Shown: positions 6,328-8,915 of the stretch, one piece after another
Position numbering within the stretch: the stretch's first letter is position 1
Layout: every line of letters starts with the position of its first letter
DNA from: Desulfurococcales archaeon
GTDB lineage: Archaea > Thermoproteota > Thermoprotei_A > Sulfolobales > Ignisphaeraceae
DNA: 8,915 nt
Direction of reading: 5' to 3'
Assembly: GCA_027037025.1 (NCBI GenBank)
Contig: JALWBS010000075.1
Span: 1 to 8,915, forward strand
The notes under the pieces: generated by a model
Databases searched by the model: none
What the model was told of the DNA's origin: nothing
Seen by the model: only the letters and a program-made list of their open reading frames with translations
Position numbers and translations under genes: made by a program

Positions 6328-7215
6328 CTATTTAGCGTACGACAATGCGAATCCGAATGCAAGAGCTAAGGGAATCGAAATGACTTGCGTTAGCAGGTAG
6401 GACAAGTAATTCCTGCTCCTCAAAATCCTATAAGGAGCGACGAATCCTGACGCGTATATGCTCGTTGTTGAAACGAGTGATGCAGGCATAGGTACAGAGA
6501 GTAGCGTTGCCACCTCTACCAACACAACCGATGTCACTAAACAGGTTGTCGCATGTGATAGCCCGATCCTAAAGAATCCGAAAGCAAATCTCTCCAAGCT
6601 CTTTCGGTAGAAGCTTACACTCCCTAATACAATCGATGTTAGCACGAGGATTTCGTCGAAGCTCTTCTTGGCGAAGCTAATAAGGAATCCGAAGGTGTTA
6701 GCGCCGACTACGAAGCTCATGAGAAGCGACAGAGTTATCAATAGAGTGCGGTATGAAGTTAGGAATCTGCCGAGAGTTCTTACCTTCGATAATCTCTCTG
6801 AGATTACCTTTTGAATGAGTATGGATAGAGCGAAGCATGCAGCTATGGCCACCGCCCATGCGGCGCACGTCATTACTAGGCTCGTCAGCATCGCCCCTTC
6901 GCGGAGTCCGCAACCTATCTGGGAGGTGTACAATGCGAAGTTCAACGATAGCGGTATTCCCATAACCGACGGTATTGCAGAGACAGCCGTTGCTGTTCCT
7001 AGAACGCATAGAGAAGCGTTGACTACGGCTCTCTTCATCAACGAACCCTGGAGTAGCGCTCCTAGTAGTATGGAGCTTACGTATATCGCTAGAGCCTCTC
7101 TTCTCTTAACCAACCCAGTTCCTACGGCTGGCCCCAAGCATATGCCGACATGAGACGAGCTTGCAACGAAAGAGAGGAGAGCTAGCAGCACGGAGTAGGC
7201 GATATCGATTGACAA
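6328..7215 (-). CDS. Divergent PiT/PHO4-type membrane transporter lacking the GANDxxN signatures
   Basis: This is a 295-residue integral membrane protein with about eight hydrophobic segments and a basic cytoplasmic-type loop near 137-155. An internal duplication resembles inorganic phosphate transporters. Residues 19-57 (SSSHVGICLGPAVGTG, then RREALAIYVSSILLGALLQG) line up with the PiT segment GANDAANA-x-G-x2-VGSG, and residues 170-180 (VGANTFGFLIS) with its second copy. Residues 241-258 (VPMPASLVSTTSIYASGF) recall the G-x-PVSTTH motif. In both copies the acidic residue and Asn that bind ion and phosphate are missing. The gene follows the DUF47 gene by 3 bp, the usual partner of PiT genes, which supports the family call. 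TTG at 7215 is the start given; a GTG at 7191 is an alternative. Substrate, or loss of transport, cannot be decided here. Confidence 0.72.
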   Translation of the reverse strand: MSIDIAYSVLLALLSFVASSSHVGICLGPAVGTGLVKRREALAIYVSSILLGALLQGSLMKRAVVNASLCVLGTATAVSAIPSVMGIPLSLNFALYTSQIGCGLREGAMLTSLVMTCAAWAVAIAACFALSILIQKVISERLSKVRTLGRFLTSYRTLLITLSLLMSFVVGANTFGFLISFAKKSFDEILVLTSIVLGSVSFYRKSLERFAFGFFRIGLSHATTCLVTSVVLVEVATLLSVPMPASLVSTTSIYASGFVAPYRILRSRNYLSYLLTQVISIPLALAFGFALSYAK

Positions 7216-7218
7216 GCT

Positions 7219-7896
7219 TTAACCCAGTACGCTGGTAACGATGCTCAAAACCGTGTGTGCCACGTCTTTGCAGGTATCGACAACCCTATCTATTGCTCTA
7301 GTTATCTCTATTAAATGGAAAAGCGATATCGTATCCAACTCGTTCCTACACTCGTAGATTCTGTTCATTATGGAGTTCCGCATCTCGTCTACTCGATCCT
7401 CGTAAGCGTCGATCTCCACGCTTAGAGCACCGGCCTTGTCAACATCTTTGAAAGCGAGCTTAGTTAACTCATGTAGCTTCTGGACAGCTAGGCGAGCGAT
7501 GGAGCTCATCGCGGCTAGCTCTCTGTACACTTCCTTAACACGATTGTTGTGGTGAAGACCGCATCTCCTACCACGGGATATCTCGGAAGCTATGAAGTAG
7601 AGCTCGTCTAGAACATCGTCGACCATGTCCAGTAATCTCCCAAACTCGCTGTGCATGGTTAAAGGGAGAGCGCTTCTAGTCAGCAAACTGGTTATCTCGG
7701 CAGCTAGCTCGTCGCCTCGTTTCTCGAGCGCTATAACCTGCGCTGTTAAGCTCTCGACTTCGTTAAGCTCTCTCGCTACATCGAGCTCTTGCTCGACGAG
7801 CTCCGCAGCCTTAACGCTGAGCTCTAGGTGAGAAGCTAGTTTCTCGAACACGTCCACGCCCTTATTCGCGAGCTTTTTCAGGCTTCGAAAAATCAT
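7219..7896 (-). CDS. PhoU-like DUF47 protein, likely regulator of the adjacent PiT-like transporter
   Basis: The 225-residue product is an all-helical PhoU-like protein of the DUF47 family. It begins MIFRSLKKLANKGVDVFEKL and has the typical pattern EKRGDELAAEITSLL (58-72), LLDMVDDVLDEL (88-99), and a C-terminal helix LIEITRAIDRVVDTCKDVAH (195-214) with E/D spacing like the PhoU metal-binding E-x3-D motif. DUF47 proteins are cytoplasmic and are usually encoded beside PiT phosphate transporters, as here with a 3-bp gap. The same frame is open back to 8043, but the extra 49 residues do not look like the family and would cover the ferredoxin gene. ATG at 7896 fits the usual length, has GAGG about eight bases upstream, and lies about 23 nt from the TATATA at 7917-7922, suggesting a nearly leaderless mRNA. 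Confidence 0.85.
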   Translation of the reverse strand: MIFRSLKKLANKGVDVFEKLASHLELSVKAAELVEQELDVARELNEVESLTAQVIALEKRGDELAAEITSLLTRSALPLTMHSEFGRLLDMVDDVLDELYFIASEISRGRRCGLHHNNRVKEVYRELAAMSSIARLAVQKLHELTKLAFKDVDKAGALSVEIDAYEDRVDEMRNSIMNRIYECRNELDTISLFHLIEITRAIDRVVDTCKDVAHTVLSIVTSVLG

Positions 7897-7916
7897 CGCT
7901 GATCCCTCGGTACAGC

Positions 7917-7922
7917 TATATA
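7917..7922. promoter_or_regulatory. TATATA element shared by the DUF47 and ferredoxin genes
   Basis: This palindromic TATATA is the only TATA-like element in the gap next to the DUF47 ATG. On the minus strand it predicts a start within a few bases of 7894, at the DUF47 initiation codon. On the plus strand it predicts a start near 7945, inside the longest possible ferredoxin frame, which favours the inner ferredoxin starts at 7957 or 7981. Another AT stretch, CTATAAG at 7966-7972, is too close to the coding region to be preferred. Confidence 0.45.
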
Positions 7923-7938
7923 CTCGCAAAGCCACGTC

Positions 7939-8256
7939 GTGCACGGATGGTGTGTATTGGTTGGCCCTATAAGGGGTAGGGTGTTGGTAGACACTAATAA
8001 GTGTGTTCATTGCGGGAAGTGCGTCGAGCTCTGTCCTACTCAAGCTCTTTCGCTCGTAGAGGGGGTGCCGAAGCAGGTAGGGATATGCATGGCGTGCTTC
8101 GGATGCAAGGTCGTGTGCCCCTCTGGCGCTATAACGGTTGAGATCGAGGAGCAGTCGTATATTGTTGTGGAGGTTGAGATCCAGTCGAAAAAGGAGGTCT
8201 CGCGACTAGACAGGTTCTTCAGAAGCGCCAGCCATCATCATGCGAAGACCCGGTAG
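7939..8256 (+). CDS. Dicluster 2x[4Fe-4S] ferredoxin-like protein
   Basis: Two classical iron-sulphur motifs are visible: CVHCGKCVELCP (cysteines 22, 25, 28, 32 from the first GTG) and CMACFGCKVVCP (50, 53, 56, 60), followed by SGAITVEIEE. This is an 8Fe ferredoxin core that should carry electrons in the cytoplasm for oxidoreductases; no partner is adjacent. After the core come about 35 residues that are basic and end SASHHHAKTR, not part of the ferredoxin fold. That stretch is antisense to the box C/D sRNA candidate, so its sequence may be constrained by the RNA. The start is uncertain: GTG 7939 gives 105 residues, TTG 7957 has GGTG upstream, and GTG 7981 (MLVDTNKC) gives a compact family-like start behind AGGGGTAGG. 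The TATA position favours the last two; the longest form is listed to show the full frame. Confidence 0.85.
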   Translation: MHGWCVLVGPIRGRVLVDTNKCVHCGKCVELCPTQALSLVEGVPKQVGICMACFGCKVVCPSGAITVEIEEQSYIVVEVEIQSKKEVSRLDRFFRSASHHHAKTR

Positions 8257-8285
8257 TTCGTCAGCCGGGGTTGTATCCTCATCAC
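8219..8285 (-). ncRNA. Box C/D guide sRNA candidate downstream of eL38
   Basis: All four boxes match consensus on the minus strand: C GTGATGA (8285-8279), D' CTGA (8264-8261), C' ATGATGA (8241-8235) and D CTGA (8222-8219). The guide spacers are 14 nt (8278-8265) and 12 nt (8234-8223), the archaeal range; the D'-C' gap of 19 nt is rather long. Such RNAs assemble with L7Ae, Nop5 and fibrillarin to direct 2'-O-methylation of rRNA or tRNA. By the fifth-nucleotide rule the targets would be a G in AAGCGCCAGCCA (D guide) and a G in CCGGGGTTG (D' guide); I cannot confirm either. The RNA starts 16 nt after the eL38 stop on the same strand, so it may be processed from that mRNA, and it overlaps the ferredoxin 3' end in antisense. 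No separate promoter is evident. Confidence 0.68.
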
Positions 8286-8301
8286 CTAGCTTCTTCTTGC
8301 G

Positions 8302-8511
8302 CTATACCTCAACTATGTTCTTACACACCTCGCGAACCTTTGCAAGCACTTCGTCGAGCTTCTCTAACGGGACTACGTATGTGTAGAGGTATCTCTTCGT
8401 CCGAGCCTTTATCTTCGCCTTACCCTCCTTCTCTACCCTCTTCACCCTACACTCAAGGGCTCTCTTAGCCACTTCTAGGAACTTGCTCTCGTCGCTGACG
8501 AATATAGGCAT
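8302..8511 (-). CDS. rpl38e: Large-subunit ribosomal protein eL38
   Basis: The 69-residue product matches the small basic eL38 family. It begins MPIFVSDESKFLEVAKRA, continues ECRVKRV and carries the hallmark segment KIKARTKRYLYTYVV (33-47), followed by an acidic helix LEKLDEVLAKVREV. eL38 is a eukaryote-type protein of the large subunit that occurs in only part of the archaea, including crenarchaea. The same frame could begin at GTG 8529 or ATG 8523, but the family starts MP-x-(E/I)..., and ATG 8511 has GGGGTGG immediately upstream. The TATA box at 8544-8553 predicts transcription near 8522, giving an 11-base leader. It diverges from the PGI/PMI gene and is followed on the same strand by a box C/D sRNA candidate. 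Confidence 0.9.
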   Translation of the reverse strand: MPIFVSDESKFLEVAKRALECRVKRVEKEGKAKIKARTKRYLYTYVVPLEKLDEVLAKVREVCKNIVEV

Positions 8512-8543
8512 AGCCCACCCCATCCTCACGCAAGGATGTAGGA

Positions 8544-8553
8544 CTATATAAAG
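8544..8553. promoter_or_regulatory. Bidirectional TATA box between eL38 and PGI/PMI genes
   Basis: CTATATAAAG reads as CTTTATATAG on the other strand, so it is a strong archaeal TATA box in both directions. It is the only such element in the 78-bp gap. Minus-strand transcription is predicted near 8522, just before the eL38 ATG at 8511. Plus-strand transcription is predicted near 8574, about 16 nt before the PGI/PMI TTG at 8590. No clear flanking purine BRE makes one direction dominant. Confidence 0.65.
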
Positions 8554-8589
8554 CGTTGCGTTGAATGGTAGTAGCTTGGTGGAGAAGCT

Positions 8590-8915
8590 TTGAAGGATGT
8601 GTACCTCTCGTGGTACGATCTCGCCAACGAATCGCTATCGCAAGAAGTTGAGAACCCTAGAGAGTACGGAAGAGCTAGCAAGATCGTAGTGTTGGGTATG
8701 GGTGGGAGCGGCATAGCTGGGGACATGGTATCGCTAACGGCATCCGAAACAACGTCCATCCCCGTGGTCGTGGTCAAAGACTTCTACGTGCCCAGCAATC
8801 TAGTGGATAGCGAAACGTTGGTTCTGGCCATAAGCTACTCGGGGAATACGCGCGAAACGTTGCTGTCGTTGGAGCAATGCGCTAAGAGAACTAAGATGCT
8901 TGCAGCGGTCTCATC
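8590..8915 (+). CDS. Bifunctional phosphoglucose/phosphomannose isomerase, 5' part
   Basis: The gene leaves the window after 108 residues. The visible part has the SIS-domain hallmarks of the archaeal PGI/PMI family: GMGGSGIAGD (36-45), which starts the sugar-phosphate site, and ISYSGNTRET (81-90), the phosphate-binding Ser/Thr loop. Family members interconvert glucose-6-phosphate, mannose-6-phosphate and fructose-6-phosphate in the cytoplasm, feeding glycolysis/gluconeogenesis and glycan synthesis. The rest of the second SIS domain and the C-terminal catalytic residues lie outside. The start is taken as TTG 8590 because GGTGG (8578-8582) is well spaced before it, an in-frame TAG at 8572-8574 limits the frame, and the TATA box predicts transcription near 8574. 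GTG at 8599 is possible but would remove part of the helix MKDVYLSWYDLA. Confidence 0.9.
   Translation, partial: MKDVYLSWYDLANESLSQEVENPREYGRASKIVVLGMGGSGIAGDMVSLTASETTSIPVVVVKDFYVPSNLVDSETLVLAISYSGNTRETLLSLEQCAKRTKMLAAVS

Noticed and set aside
6068..6400. Open frame of 110 codons on the plus strand
   Set aside because: It spans the antisense of the JAMM start, the gap and the PiT-like end, with no start signal or recognisable domain.
6815..7153. Open frame of 112 codons on the plus strand
   Set aside because: It is antisense to the membrane protein gene; the opposite strand has coherent membrane segments and a known partner gene.
8248..8270. Short inverted repeat CCCGG/CCGGG around the ferredoxin stop codon, considered as a terminator
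   Set aside because: The stem is only 5 bp, no T-run follows, and the bases are better explained by the D' region of the C/D sRNA candidate, though a minor folding role is possible.
8271..8468. Open frame of 65 codons on the plus strand
   Set aside because: It is antisense to eL38, which is a clear family match, and its Pro/Ser-rich product is not protein-like.
8544..8777. Open frame of 77 codons on the minus strand
   Set aside because: It is antisense to the PGI/PMI gene and runs across the shared promoter; the plus strand carries clear SIS motifs.

Overview
The window looks like chromosomal DNA of a thermophilic crenarchaeon (Thermoproteota). The evidence is the gene set: an archaeal NAC protein, a KH-less archaeal CPSF-type beta-CASP nuclease, ribosomal protein eL38, a bifunctional phosphoglucose/phosphomannose isomerase and a NusB-like/NSUN m5C RNA methyltransferase. 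AGG/AGA- and ATA-rich codon use, tight spacing, short or absent leaders, TATA boxes and frequent GTG/TTG starts agree. I cannot name the genus. No mobile element, CRISPR array, tRNA or rRNA is visible.

Layout, left to right. An unidentified 3' gene fragment (+) runs to 294 and overlaps tail to tail with the NAC gene (-). A divergent pair follows: NAC (-), and an aCPSF2-type ribonuclease (+) that forms a two-gene unit with an unknown 211-residue protein resembling a PD-(D/E)XK nuclease. A convergent junction at 2621-2696 comes next, then an HD-domain dNTPase-like gene (-) diverging from the m5C methyltransferase (+). After a second convergent junction (5511-5583) there is a three-gene minus-strand block, read from 7896 down to 5584: a PhoU-like DUF47 protein, a degenerate PiT/PHO4-type membrane protein and a JAMM/MPN metalloprotease-like protein. 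A 2x[4Fe-4S] ferredoxin (+) diverges from that block and converges on eL38 (-). eL38 diverges from the 5' part of the PGI/PMI gene, which leaves the window.

How the genes fit together. Most are housekeeping: protein synthesis and folding (NAC, eL38, methyltransferase), RNA decay (aCPSF2), nucleotide pool control (HD protein) and central carbon metabolism (PGI/PMI). The least ordinary coding block is DUF47 / PiT-like / JAMM. There the membrane partner keeps the internally duplicated PiT layout but has lost the acidic GANDxxN signatures, and a JAMM enzyme is attached.

The most interesting non-coding signal lies at the convergent junctions. At 8285-8219 (-), 16 nt after the eL38 stop, there are two consecutive perfect RTGATGA...CTGA pairs, a very good box C/D sRNA candidate that also lies antisense to the ferredoxin 3' end. 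At 2621-2682 (+), directly after a stop codon, a second C/D-like arrangement has two 12-nt guide spacers. At 5540-5578 a hairpin has a kink-turn-like internal loop. Three divergent gene pairs also seem to share one central AT box used in both directions. No stretch over 300 bases lacks a gene.
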